A stretch of 64,000 nucleotides of DNA. It comes from Bacteroidales bacterium UBA1187. Lineage in GTDB: Bacteria; Bacteroidota; Bacteroidia; Bacteroidales; Paludibacteraceae. The position numbers were made by a program, and so were the translations under genes. Positions 43,671-51,481 of this stretch are shown here, piece by piece (positions within the stretch are counted from its first letter, which is position 1; every line of letters starts with the position of its first letter). Location: the NCBI GenBank assembly GCA_002309835.1, contig DBYL01000042.1:8398-72397 (forward strand), written 5' to 3'. The notes beneath the pieces are model-generated. The model was not told the origin of the DNA. It was given only the letters and a program-made list of their open reading frames with translations, and did not search any database.

Positions 43671-44734
43671 TAAATCTCAATTAATTCAGGTATTACTACA
43701 TTCTTTACATTCAGCAGCATAGTGCCCCAACTTAGGCCAAGGCCGAATGAAGAGCAGAGTAGACGATGAGGTTTATCTTGCTGTAACTGCTCGCGCAGAC
43801 GAGTCACCATCAATCCTGGCACACTTGCGCCGCCTGTGTTGCCGAACTCTTCCAGGTTATATGGTACTTTCTCAACAGGCATCTTGAGCTTCTTCACCAA
43901 TCGGTCTACTATCAGCTTGTTCGCTTGATGGATGAGATAATAATCGATATCATTATCCTTGTCAATATGTAACTCTTCCATCAGGTTGGCAACAGTCTTC
44001 GCAGGCTTGCTAATGGCGAACGTAAACACTGCCATACCGTCAATCAAGGTGTCTTTCGGTGCGCGAAGAATGCCATTCCCAAAATCCTCTTGAATGAATG
44101 ATTCCGGGGTCAGAGGATGACGATAGCCTCCATGAGGAGTCATGAGTGCTTTATATCCGCTGCCTTGCGTATGGAAATCAATGAGGATAGGTTCTGCTGT
44201 TGTGTCGTATTCGAGAGCCACCGCAGTGCCCATATCTCCGAAGAGCGGTACGCGACTCTTGTCTTGCATGGATCCCATACGTAGCGCTGTGTCGCCAATG
44301 AGCAACAGCGCACGTTTGATATTGCCGGCACTCAGCATGTTGCCTGCCACATTCATAGCGTACATACATCCGCAGCACCCCATCGGTATGTCCAGACAGA
44401 AACAGTCCTCGCTTAATCCTAATCGGTCTTGCAGCAAGCAAGACGTAGGTGGTGTCGGGTGAAAATCTGCTGTAACGGACTCAAAAACCAGCATGTCAAT
44501 GCTCTGCTTGTCCCATCCTAATTCGGCGATGAGTTTCTCGGCGGCCGCCTGACACATATCTGACGCACAAAGCGTATCAGGTCCTAAATGGCGTTCGCGA
44601 ATGCCTACGGTGTTGTTGAATACTTCCGCTCCTTCTGCATCGAAGAACGGGAAGTCTTCCGTATGTACGACTTCTTTCGGTACGCAAGCGCTCACACCCG
44701 CTACGCGAACATTAGGTATATTCCAACGAGCCAT
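43670..44734 (-). CDS. Ketoacyl-ACP synthase III (FabH-like)
   Basis: The 354-residue protein has the thiolase fold with the Cys-His-Asn triad: Cys120 in D-I-P-M-G-C, His269 in Y-L-I-H-Q-A-N and Asn299 in G-N-T-G-G-A-S. KAS III enzymes start chains from acyl-CoA. With the ACPs, reductases and ligase beside it, a dedicated short acyl pathway is likely. It could also form an ester or amide, as the related CerJ-type enzymes do. Confidence 0.92.
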   Translation of the reverse strand: MARWNIPNVRVAGVSACVPKEVVHTEDFPFFDAEGAEVFNNTVGIRERHLGPDTLCASDMCQAAAEKLIAELGWDKQSIDMLVFESVTADFHPTPPTSCLLQDRLGLSEDCFCLDIPMGCCGCMYAMNVAGNMLSAGNIKRALLLIGDTALRMGSMQDKSRVPLFGDMGTAVALEYDTTAEPILIDFHTQGSGYKALMTPHGGYRHPLTPESFIQEDFGNGILRAPKDTLIDGMAVFTFAISKPAKTVANLMEELHIDKDNDIDYYLIHQANKLIVDRLVKKLKMPVEKVPYNLEEFGNTGGASVPGLMVTRLREQLQQDKPHRLLCSSFGLGLSWGTMLLNVKNVVIPELIEI

Positions 44735-44736
44735 GA

Positions 44737-44976
44737 TTAGAGTTCGATATCGTTTTTAGCCAAAATCTCTTTACCGGCATTGTAACTGGTGCATGCCATG
44801 ATATCCTCCGGATCCAGCATCAGATCGAAGGTCTCTTCCAGCAGCGAGATAATGTTCAACTGATGCACCGAATCCCATTCAGCCACTGTCTCCTTGCTAT
44901 AGTTATCGCCTAACTGCGCAACATCTGCGCCAAAAACCTGTACAAAAATGTCGTTGTACTTCTCTAAATTTGTCAT
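44737..44976 (-). CDS. Acyl carrier protein (1 of 2)
   Basis: The 79-residue acidic protein has the phosphopantetheine site D-S-V-H-Q-L near residue 35, in E-W-D-S-V-H-Q-L-N-I. It sits between the ligase and the ketosynthase genes. The usual D-S-L is D-S-V here, common in pathway-specific ACPs. Confidence 0.88.
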   Translation of the reverse strand: MTNLEKYNDIFVQVFGADVAQLGDNYSKETVAEWDSVHQLNIISLLEETFDLMLDPEDIMACTSYNAGKEILAKNDIEL

Positions 44977-44978
44977 AT

Positions 44979-46331
44979 CTATTTGTTGTCTAATTTGCTA
45001 AATAATTTTTTGCCGGCTTCGTTCTTCGGAATCTCCGGAATAACGCGTACTTCGAACGATGTCGCCACGATATGGGTCTTTTCGACGAGTGCGTCTTTCA
45101 CTGCCTGCACTTTTGAGGCATCGGTGATATAGACGATCATCTTCTCGTCTGTACCCACACATGCACTCTCTGCCTGGCAATCAGAAGCGATGATTTGCTC
45201 GCATTCGTCCAATCCGACACGCATACCGAATAACTTCAAGAAACGTCCCATGCGACCGACGATATAATAGCATCCGTCTTCATCGAAATAAGCGAGATCT
45301 CCTGTACGAATGAATCCGTTTCGTTCGTCGCCTTTCTGCATATCTTCAGCACAAGTCGCATATCCCATCGTTACGTTCTTTCCTCGATAGCACATCTCAC
45401 CTTCGGTATGAGGCGTGGTAATGATGTTACTATCTGCATCTATGAGACTTAACTCTCCGTTAGGAACGGCTATACCGATGCTACCTACTTTCTCTACCGC
45501 CCATTTAGCCGGCAGGTAAGCCATGCGGGCTGTGCACTCCGATTGACCATAGGTTGCTATCCACCGTTTGCCGTTTTCGCGGCAGTATTCTGCGAATTTG
45601 AGATTGAGCCCGCGCTCCATCTTGCCGCCGCCTTGCGTGAGCAGTTCCAAATCCGGCAGGTCCATCCGGAAGAACCGCATGAGGTTGAGTATCTGGAAAG
45701 AGTAGGGAACGCCGGTAAAAGAAGTAGCATGTTCTTCCTTTATGAATTTCCAGAATACGGGATCGGTCATGTTGCGCCCTGTAATCAAAACTGTTGCCCC
45801 GACTTTGAGGTGACTGAATACCATGGATAGACCCATCGTATAATAGAGCGGCAGTACCATCAGCGGACGGTCGGACTCTTTGATCTCAAAGAACGTAGAT
45901 ATATTTAATCCTGCCGCTTCGATATTACCGTAGCAATGGCGCACGAGTTTAGGACTTCCTGTGCTGCCGGAGGTCGGCAATAAATGCGATAATTCCGGAT
46001 AGAGCGGAGCAATCGGATTATCTGTGCGAGTCAACGTCCCGTTTTGCCAGATATATGCCGGTTTGTAGGTCTCTAATAGGTTGGTGTATAGCGCTTCGTC
46101 TGTCTTGGCATTGAGAATTAGAGGTACGAGTTGCCGGCTGATAAGCGAAGCCATCACCCATTGAACACATTGGATGTTATTCTCCACCAGCATAAAGCAC
46201 AATGCTCGTTGTGAGACAGTCTTACAAATATGTTCAGAGAGCGAGACAATCTCCCCGTACGTCAACTGTCCTCCCTCGCTATCGATGGCTGCTAATCGAT
46301 TAGGGTTAATATGTTCTAATCCTAAAAGCAT
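44979..46331 (-). CDS. AMP-dependent acyl ligase (ANL superfamily)
   Basis: The ATG at 46331 overlaps the stop of the SDR gene (TAATG); the frame extends further but would run through that gene. The 450-residue protein has the ANL motifs: T-S-G-S-T-G-S-P-K (phosphate loop), Y-G-Q-S-E, R-T-G-D-L-A, and the late N-E-A-G-K-K catalytic lysine. It probably activates a carboxylic acid and loads it on one of the ACPs. Confidence 0.9.
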   Translation of the reverse strand: MLLGLEHINPNRLAAIDSEGGQLTYGEIVSLSEHICKTVSQRALCFMLVENNIQCVQWVMASLISRQLVPLILNAKTDEALYTNLLETYKPAYIWQNGTLTRTDNPIAPLYPELSHLLPTSGSTGSPKLVRHCYGNIEAAGLNISTFFEIKESDRPLMVLPLYYTMGLSMVFSHLKVGATVLITGRNMTDPVFWKFIKEEHATSFTGVPYSFQILNLMRFFRMDLPDLELLTQGGGKMERGLNLKFAEYCRENGKRWIATYGQSECTARMAYLPAKWAVEKVGSIGIAVPNGELSLIDADSNIITTPHTEGEMCYRGKNVTMGYATCAEDMQKGDERNGFIRTGDLAYFDEDGCYYIVGRMGRFLKLFGMRVGLDECEQIIASDCQAESACVGTDEKMIVYITDASKVQAVKDALVEKTHIVATSFEVRVIPEIPKNEAGKKLFSKLDNK

Positions 46332-47059
46332 TAAATAGAAGCACAACCATCCACTCCTAAGATATGTCCGGATATATAACTTGCGCGGTCTGATGCAAGG
46401 AATGAACATGCATTGGCGATATCTTCCGGTGTGCCGAGTCTACCTAAAGCAATGCGACTGATGCGCTCGTCTATTTTCTCTCCGTTAGCCTCATATAGTT
46501 CTGCAAAGCGTTCGGTCTTAACGATCCCCGGAGCTACAGCATTCACACGGATGCCTTGTGGCGCCAATTCCTTGGCGGCAGACTTGGTCATGGCGATAAT
46601 CGCGCCCTTAGTAGCAGAGTAGGCCACCTGTCCCGGAGAACCTAGCACTGCAGTAACGGAAGCGATATTCACGATACTACCACCACCGTTGCGCGCCATA
46701 AGGCGGCTGACAAGTTGGATGAGTTCCAAGACGGCAATCACATTGATGCGGAACATGAGTTCGGTCTCCTCGCGTATGATCATACCGATCTTACGGTTGA
46801 ATACCACTCCAGCATTATTGACCAATACATCTATGCGTCCTTCTGCTTTGAAAACCTGCATCAGCGCGTTTTTGACAGCTGCTGCGTCAGTAATATCAAA
46901 TACCAGCGGGTGAATATGCTCGTTGTCGCTTGTAAATTCTTGACGATCGCAAGCATACACGATTGCGCCATCTTCCGCAAAACGATGCGCTATCTCACGA
47001 CCGATACCTTGTGCTGCACCAGTGATGATACAGATTTTATTTTCTAATAATTGTTCCAT
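46331..47059 (-). CDS. SDR-family oxidoreductase (FabG-like, 1 of 2)
   Basis: The 242-residue Rossmann protein has the G-A-A-Q-G-I-G-R-E cofactor loop, N-N-A-G, and the Y-S-A-T-K active-site pair. It resembles 3-oxoacyl-ACP reductases. The location between the ligase and second SDR suggests reduction of a ketoacyl-ACP made by the ketosynthase. Confidence 0.92.
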   Translation of the reverse strand: MEQLLENKICIITGAAQGIGREIAHRFAEDGAIVYACDRQEFTSDNEHIHPLVFDITDAAAVKNALMQVFKAEGRIDVLVNNAGVVFNRKIGMIIREETELMFRINVIAVLELIQLVSRLMARNGGGSIVNIASVTAVLGSPGQVAYSATKGAIIAMTKSAAKELAPQGIRVNAVAPGIVKTERFAELYEANGEKIDERISRIALGRLGTPEDIANACSFLASDRASYISGHILGVDGCASI

Positions 47060-47062
47060 AAA

Positions 47063-47809
47063 TCATCCAATAGTCAATCCGCCATCTAATTTTAACGCAG
47101 TACCTGTTGTCCATGCTGCAGCATCAGATAGCAGATATATAATAGCATACGCTACTTCCTCAGGCTTTCCATAACGATGTAGCGGGTATTGCTGCAAGTT
47201 TTTTTCTCGTTCTTCTTCACTAATGGGTAAGTTTTTTATCAATTCTGTTTCAACCATTGCAGGATTTACAGAATTGCATCGAATACCCCGAGATGCCAAT
47301 TCTAAAGCCGCGGTACGCATGAAAGCGTCTATGCCACATTTAGTGGTCGCATAGATAGCATTACCGACTGATGTGCGGAAGACGCCAGCTGCAGAGGATG
47401 TGAAGACGATAGAGGATGGGGTGTTAAGTTTCCGTTTTTTTACTAAGGTGCGGGTGAGAAGAATAGGTGCGTTGAGATTAATTTGCTGCATTTGTAGCAG
47501 TTTTTCAGATGTGATACCCATCGTCGGCACCAATCCGGCTACTCCGGCGTTCAATACCACTCCATCCAGTTGAGGTAATTGGTCCACCAGAGCCTTGATA
47601 GCTTCTTCTTCCGTTAAATCAGCTATAATGAACTGATGTCCTTCTCCTTCCATCATCGCGAGTGTCTCGCACAAGCGTGCCTCATTGCGCGCGGATAAAA
47701 AAACGCGCGCGCCCATTTTGGAGCACTCGATAGCAGTAGCACGACCGATGCCCGAAGAGGCACCGGTGACTAAAATCGTCTTACCCGATAGCGAGAAAGG
47801 ATTATGCAT
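47063..47809 (-). CDS. SDR-family oxidoreductase (FabG-like, 2 of 2)
   Basis: The 248-residue protein has G-A-S-S-G-I-G-R-A, N-A-G-V-A and Y-A-T-T-K-C. It is clearly distinct from its neighbour. The start overlaps the second ACP stop by 1 bp (TAATG). It may act on the sugar or on a second reduction step. Confidence 0.92.
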   Translation of the reverse strand: MHNPFSLSGKTILVTGASSGIGRATAIECSKMGARVFLSARNEARLCETLAMMEGEGHQFIIADLTEEEAIKALVDQLPQLDGVVLNAGVAGLVPTMGITSEKLLQMQQINLNAPILLTRTLVKKRKLNTPSSIVFTSSAAGVFRTSVGNAIYATTKCGIDAFMRTAALELASRGIRCNSVNPAMVETELIKNLPISEEEREKNLQQYPLHRYGKPEEVAYAIIYLLSDAAAWTTGTALKLDGGLTIG

Positions 47810-48039
47810 TATAATTTACTTTGTACTAAATCAAACAGTTCTTGGATGGTGTTCGTCTTGCGCATCTCTTCCGGCGGAAGTACAATGTCATACTCTTCGT
47901 CCACCATGGTGATAACGAGTAAAGCCACCAACGAACTCCATTCCTCTAATTCGCGGAAACGCGTTTCCGGTTTCAGCAGAGCTACATCAATATCATCAAA
48001 CTGCTCTGCAAAATGCTCAATAAATTCTTTAATATCCAT
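47809..48039 (-). CDS. Acyl carrier protein (2 of 2)
   Basis: The 76-residue acidic protein has its phosphopantetheine site in E-W-S-S-L near residue 34. It differs from the first ACP, so the operon has two carriers, perhaps for different steps. Confidence 0.88.
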   Translation of the reverse strand: MDIKEFIEHFAEQFDDIDVALLKPETRFRELEEWSSLVALLVITMVDEEYDIVLPPEEMRKTNTIQELFDLVQSKL

Positions 48040-48056
48040 ACTTTAATCTATTATTT

Positions 48057-48686
48057 CTAAACTAATCTTCGTGCGGGATTGCCCATAACGGTTGTCCCTG
48101 ATTTTACTCGCCGGATCACGAAACTGCATGCGGCTACGCGTGAATTGCTCTCAATGGTGACATTATGGCTAATCATGGCGCCGGTGTGAATGTCCGTTTC
48201 GTCTTCTACTATGGTGCCGCCTACCAGCGTGCAATGCGTATCAATGCGATTCCAATTCCCGATGCGGCTGTCATGACCAACAACCGTGTAGGACTGAATC
48301 AAGTTGTATTTCCCCACTTTGGCATCTGCGCCGATGGTCGTAAAAGCACCTATTACCGAACCTTCTCCTATCTCCACATTAGTGCCCAGCCGGACGGTTT
48401 TATGAATCATCGTCAAAAACGAACCGCCATTGGCGATGATTTGTTCCATGCATTTACGGCGTGCACCACCTCCAATAGAGCATACAAACACTTCATCCGC
48501 TTGCGGTTGATAACCAGTGATGATACCTAATAGAGGAGGGTAGTTCTCAAAACCGTCCAGAGCCGCTAAGTTGTCATCAATAAAGCCCTTAATGGTATAA
48601 TCCGTTCCGTATCCGATACTCTCGCGAGCCATGTCGTAGAACGTGCGTCCCATACCCCCGGCACCTATAATTACGAGTTGTTTCAT
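48057..48686 (-). CDS. PglD/NeuD-like acyltransferase (left-handed beta-helix)
   Basis: The ATG at 48686 lies after the promoter; the frame continues to 48851 without support. The 209-residue protein has the PglD/NeuD N-terminal nucleotide-sugar domain (L-V-I-I-G-A-G-G-M-G-R) and hexapeptide repeats from ~95 to 195 (I-G-E-G-S-V-I-G-A-F, I-G-N-W-N-R-I-D-T-H). A G-N-P-A-R loop ends it. PglD N-acetylates a 4-amino sugar. Here it is the first gene of an operon with ACPs and may use an acyl-ACP donor instead of acetyl-CoA. Confidence 0.88.
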   Translation of the reverse strand: MKQLVIIGAGGMGRTFYDMARESIGYGTDYTIKGFIDDNLAALDGFENYPPLLGIITGYQPQADEVFVCSIGGGARRKCMEQIIANGGSFLTMIHKTVRLGTNVEIGEGSVIGAFTTIGADAKVGKYNLIQSYTVVGHDSRIGNWNRIDTHCTLVGGTIVEDETDIHTGAMISHNVTIESNSRVAACSFVIRRVKSGTTVMGNPARRLV

Positions 48687-48707
48687 TGTACTTTCTAATT
48701 CAGCGCA

Positions 48708-48738
48708 CAAAATTACAAAAAATAAATGACATATGCAA
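48708..48738 (-). promoter_or_regulatory. Promoter of the acyl-sugar operon
   Basis: Minus-strand TAATTTTG (48708-48715) follows TTG (48736-48738) with a 20-bp spacer, 21 bp before the start at 48686. Confidence 0.7.
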
Positions 48739-48757
48739 GAAAAATCAAAGATTTTTA

Positions 48758-48787
48758 GTTTAGGGGTTAGGGGATTAGTGGTGAGAG
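48758..48787. repeat. Heptamer tract before the terminator
   Basis: TTTAGGG-GTTAGGG-GATTAGT units lie between the acyl-sugar operon promoter and the terminator of the small-gene cassette. Confidence 0.75.
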
Positions 48788-48790
48788 AAC

Positions 48791-48819
48791 AAAAAAGAGC
48801 CTCCGAAGAGACTCTCTTT
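48791..48819 (-). terminator. Terminator of the small-gene cassette
   Basis: On the minus strand GAGTCTC-TTCG-GAGGCTC with flanking A and T runs gives a strong stem with a TTCG tetraloop, ending in six T. It ends the transcript of the gene at 48823. Confidence 0.85.
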
Positions 48820-48822
48820 CGC

Positions 48823-49218
48823 TTAGTTGCCGTGTTGCGCGTCGTACGCATCGCCGCAAACTTTCCACAAGTACGCGCGAAGCGTTTTCTTGCCGCCCGG
48901 CTGGTCTTTCTGGGCGAGGAAGTTCGCCTGGTCGGTGGAGATGTTCATCAGGTCTTTGCGACGCAGTGCCACTGCTTTCGCTACGGCCTCGAACTTACCA
49001 CGGATCTCCAGCTCGTGTGCCGTCGGATCGGACGTACGCGTGACGGAACTCAGTCCACGGACGTAGATGCGGTTACAAGAACCTACGTTCTGCGTCTCTG
49101 CTACGCGGTGGGTAGCGAGGACCATCTTCTGGTCAACGGCGTGAGGCGACTTCTTGTTGATTTTGGTAAGAGCACCGCTGACGGTTTTGATCATGTCAGC
49201 ATATTCTACTTTTGCCAT
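48823..49218 (-). CDS. Conserved small basic protein of the capsule-locus cassette (1 of 2 paralogues)
   Basis: The 131-residue protein begins M-A-K-V-E-Y-A-D-M-I-K-T-V-S-G-A-L-T-K-I. Similar small proteins occur in Bacteroides and Prevotella genomes near surface-polysaccharide and phage-like regions; I do not know a function. Its pattern (S-G-A-L at the start, R-G-K-F-E-A near 72, and a conserved Trp near the end) is weakly shared with the protein at 49881-50243. It is the last gene of its transcript and ends in a strong terminator. Confidence 0.75.
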   Translation of the reverse strand: MAKVEYADMIKTVSGALTKINKKSPHAVDQKMVLATHRVAETQNVGSCNRIYVRGLSSVTRTSDPTAHELEIRGKFEAVAKAVALRRKDLMNISTDQANFLAQKDQPGGKKTLRAYLWKVCGDAYDAQHGN

Positions 49219-49256
49219 AATGAAGTGTGTTTTTCATGGTTATACCTTAAATAAAC

Positions 49257-49282
49257 AGACACTTTCTTTAGAGTCGAGTGTC
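49257..49282 (-). terminator. Weak hairpin between the smalltalk-like gene and 48823-49218
   Basis: GACACT and AGTGTC form a 6-bp stem about a 14-nt loop. It may attenuate rather than end transcription. Confidence 0.35.
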
Positions 49283-49297
49283 CTTTGCGACTATCGG

Positions 49298-49498
49298 TTA
49301 GAGTTTTTTGGAAGCGTCGTACGACTCGATCGTTTTAGTCTGGATGGTGACGGAGGTGTCGCCACGTTGGTAAAACTCAGATCGGTTGGTGATGGTTCGC
49401 ACGACGTTGCAGGAACTCAGTCCAAACGCGGCTCCCAAGGCCGTCAGCGCTGCTATCAGCACGCTGATGATGATTTTGATGATTTGTTGCTTGTTCAT
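49298..49498 (-). CDS. Smalltalk-like protein
   Basis: The 66-residue product has a single hydrophobic helix (I-I-K-I-I-I-S-V-L-I-A-A-L-T-A-L-G-A-A-F-G-L) ending in S-S-C, like the short smalltalk proteins of Bacteroidales. Those lie next to HU-like proteins and amidases in capsule loci. This copy is about twice the usual length, with a polar tail of ~35 residues. The S-S-C could be a lipidation site or part of a membrane-anchored peptide. It has its own promoter. No amidase is present. Confidence 0.75.
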   Translation of the reverse strand: MNKQQIIKIIISVLIAALTALGAAFGLSSCNVVRTITNRSEFYQRGDTSVTIQTKTIESYDASKKL

Positions 49499-49526
49499 AA
49501 TCGTAGTGGTTTTTTGATCGACGATA

Positions 49527-49557
49527 CAAAGGTAGTATAAAAACGCGAGGCGACCAA
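49527..49557 (-). promoter_or_regulatory. Promoter of the smalltalk-like gene
   Basis: Minus-strand TACCTTTG (49527-49534) follows TTG (49555-49557) with a 20-bp spacer. Confidence 0.7.
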
Positions 49558-49591
49558 GAAAGTCGTCCCGCGAGATAGATTAAAGTCGATT

Positions 49592-49825
49592 TTACTGCAT
49601 GGCGTAGTCTCTGAAACGTCTCCAGTCATCTATCGGAAGCCAGTTTCTTAGCCATGCGCGAGAGTAGAAATCGCGTGTTCGGATGTTGCGTCTTAGTTGC
49701 TGCGCGACCCATCCTCCATAGAGTTGTTTGAATTTGGACAGCATCTTAGGATGAGTCCAAGTAGGGTCACGTTCCGCAAGTAGCTGCAACACCTCGGAGA
49801 TGTCTTTTTTTAGTTCTTTTTTCAT
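49592..49825 (-). CDS. Small basic protein, unknown
   Basis: The 77-residue product is rich in Lys, Arg and Trp (W-V-A-Q-Q-L-R-R-N-I-R-T-R-D-F, W-L-R-N-W-L-P-I-D-D-W). It is likely helical and could bind nucleic acid. No family is recognised. It is co-directional with the other cassette genes. Confidence 0.62.
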   Translation of the reverse strand: MKKELKKDISEVLQLLAERDPTWTHPKMLSKFKQLYGGWVAQQLRRNIRTRDFYSRAWLRNWLPIDDWRRFRDYAMQ

Positions 49826-49880
49826 GTTTACATCTGATAAAGGTCCGTCAACGGAAGGATCATGGAAGGATAACGGAAGG

Positions 49881-50243
49881 TTAACGGAAGGCTGAGGGGT
49901 TGTTCATGTCATGGATCAGACGAGCGATGATATATCCACGGAGAGTGCCATATTTCTTACCATTGAAGGTATAGTTATGCTTCTTCCATTCTTGTGCGTA
50001 GCGTGTCTTCTGCTCGTCGGAAAGCGCAGCACATTCTTTCGCTGCTTGTTCGAAACGTCCTCGGATTGCGAGTTCTTTCTCGGATACGGGCGTAGAACGC
50101 TGCAGCGGTTGCATGAGGTAGAGTCGTGTTTTGGTTGTTCCGTCGGCTCTACGGTAGGTCCTTGCGATAAGTTGTTTGTCTTTGCTTTTCGATAAGGTGC
50201 CTGAGATAGAGGCAATGCCTCTTGGTAATTCAAATTGTGCCAT
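49881..50243 (-). CDS. Conserved small basic protein of the capsule-locus cassette (2 of 2 paralogues)
   Basis: The 120-residue product shares a pattern with the protein at 48823-49218: I-S-G-T-L-S-K near the start, R-T-Y-R, E-L-A-I-R-G-R-F near 82, and a late basic segment with Y-G-T-L-R-G-Y. It could be a distant paralogue. The function is unknown. It follows the gene at 50255 by 11 bp. Confidence 0.7.
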   Translation of the reverse strand: MAQFELPRGIASISGTLSKSKDKQLIARTYRRADGTTKTRLYLMQPLQRSTPVSEKELAIRGRFEQAAKECAALSDEQKTRYAQEWKKHNYTFNGKKYGTLRGYIIARLIHDMNNPSAFR

Positions 50244-50254
50244 AATGATTGATT

Positions 50255-50584
50255 TTAAGATTGTTTTACATAGATTACTTTGTTTCCGGTGGGGTTTTTC
50301 ATCTCCCAGCCGTCCTGCGCTTCGGTTGTGTGATAGCGGGCGTAGTACTCCGCGTAGGAAAGTGTCTGTTGCCGCTCGGTCTGGAAGTCCTGAATGAAGA
50401 AATACGGGTTCTTTTCAGGTTGCGCACCGTGTTGTCGAAGGTATTCGATGATGGCGTCCCGTCGCTCTTGTGGCATGCCCATCCAAAGCTTAAGCGTACA
50501 TGCCCGTCGCTTCGGAAATTTAGTCTCATTCACACCAAAGAGAATCCAGAAACGATTAAATTCTTCAATAATGGAATAATCCAT
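50255..50584 (-). CDS. Small protein, unknown
   Basis: The 109-residue product has a W-I-L-F-G segment near the start and E-R-R-D-A-I-I-E-Y-L-R-Q-H-G in the middle, then a Y-rich region. No family is recognised. It is one of four consecutive small genes on the minus strand. An imperfect inverted repeat (50604-50648, GTCCCGTCCGTCCC against GGACAGACAGGACAGGAC) lies just upstream. Confidence 0.65.
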   Translation of the reverse strand: MDYSIIEEFNRFWILFGVNETKFPKRRACTLKLWMGMPQERRDAIIEYLRQHGAQPEKNPYFFIQDFQTERQQTLSYAEYYARYHTTEAQDGWEMKNPTGNKVIYVKQS

Positions 50585-50684
50585 AGTCTTAAAATTTTGC
50601 CTTGTCCCGTCCGTCCCGTCTTATACTATATAGGACAGACAGGACAGGACGATTTTCTTTTCTTTTTGGTTCTTTTTCTTTCTT

Positions 50685-51086
50685 TTATTGCATCAAGGCG
50701 ATGGTGAAGCCGAACTTGATGGACTCGGACTCGGGGTGCGCTTTCTCGAGCTTCTCACCGGCACGTTTCAGGTCCGCACGGGCCTCCTTGACGTTCTCCT
50801 GGAGTTGCTCGTAATAGCCGTGCAACTGCTTGTAGTAGTCGAGTGTCGGGTCCTGAACTTGCGTATTCTGTTCCCATGTGTACGATTTCGGGCGACGTAC
50901 GACGATCTTAAAACCGTGATACTCGAGCGTACCCGTGTAGTTTCGCGGCAGCCCACGCTCGGCGATAAGGGCTTGTACTGCCTCTTCCACCTGCGGACGG
51001 AGGGCTTTGATGGTTGCTTCACTCTCGTTTGCACTCAGTACTGCACTGAACATTTGGTCGATGACCTCTAAATTAATTTTTGCCAT
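50685..51086 (-). CDS. Small protein with C-terminal coiled coil
   Basis: The 133-residue protein has an acidic first half (F-S-A-V-L-S-A-N-E-S-E-A-T-I-K-A-L) and a probable coiled coil from ~90 to 120 (Q-L-Q-E-N-V-K-E-A-R-A-D-L-K-R-A-G-E-K-L). No function is known. It is the first gene of the cassette and lies next to the palindromic control region. Confidence 0.7.
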   Translation of the reverse strand: MAKINLEVIDQMFSAVLSANESEATIKALRPQVEEAVQALIAERGLPRNYTGTLEYHGFKIVVRRPKSYTWEQNTQVQDPTLDYYKQLHGYYEQLQENVKEARADLKRAGEKLEKAHPESESIKFGFTIALMQ

Positions 51087-51116
51087 AATGATTAATTGTT
51101 TTGAGTTAAAAATTAT

Positions 51117-51193
51117 AGCTGGCGCCAGCTGTTAGCTTGAATTCGACGGCAAAATTACTGCTAATTATATTACCATTGTAGGTAAAAATTACC
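51117..51193. promoter_or_regulatory. Palindromic control region between the divergent cassette genes
   Basis: The 14-bp palindrome AGCTGGCGCCAGCT (51117-51130), a minus-strand TAATTTTG (51150-51157) and the overlapping repeats TTACC-N6-GGTAA (51170-51185) and GGTAA-N3-TTACC (51181-51193) lie between 51086 and 51211. The minus-strand promoter lacks a good -33 TTG, which suggests control by a regulator. Confidence 0.5.
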
Positions 51194-51210
51194 AATAACA
51201 AATCAAAAAA

Positions 51211-51477
51211 ATGTTTATGAAAACTGCAGAATTGAAAGAAAAATTGGAGCAATCCACGGCAGAAAGCCGAAAGTACTACCGTTTGTATCCAACCTTGTAT
51301 CGTGATGTGCTGCTATGGGAAGATTATTGCCGGTTGATAGAAACGAATCGGCACAAAAAATACCACGCAGTGAAGAACTCTGCGCGGTATGATGTATGTG
51401 AGATGTACGGGATTTGCGAGAAGACGTTTTTCGCTATTCGTAGTGAGCTCAAGGACCTATGTGAGGACGTGGAGTAA
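51211..51477 (+). CDS. Small HTH-like protein
   Basis: The 88-residue product has a helix-rich sequence; Y-D-V-C-E-M-Y-G-I-C-E-K-T-F-F-A-I-R could be a helix-turn-helix. It is divergent from the cassette, with palindromes between them, and may regulate it. It stands alone on the plus strand among minus-strand genes. The family is not recognised. Confidence 0.65.
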   Translation: MFMKTAELKEKLEQSTAESRKYYRLYPTLYRDVLLWEDYCRLIETNRHKKYHAVKNSARYDVCEMYGICEKTFFAIRSELKDLCEDVE

Positions 51478-51481
51478 GGCT

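Noticed and set aside
48687..48851. Upstream extension of the PglD-like gene
   Set aside because: It covers the promoter and terminator between the two transcription units.
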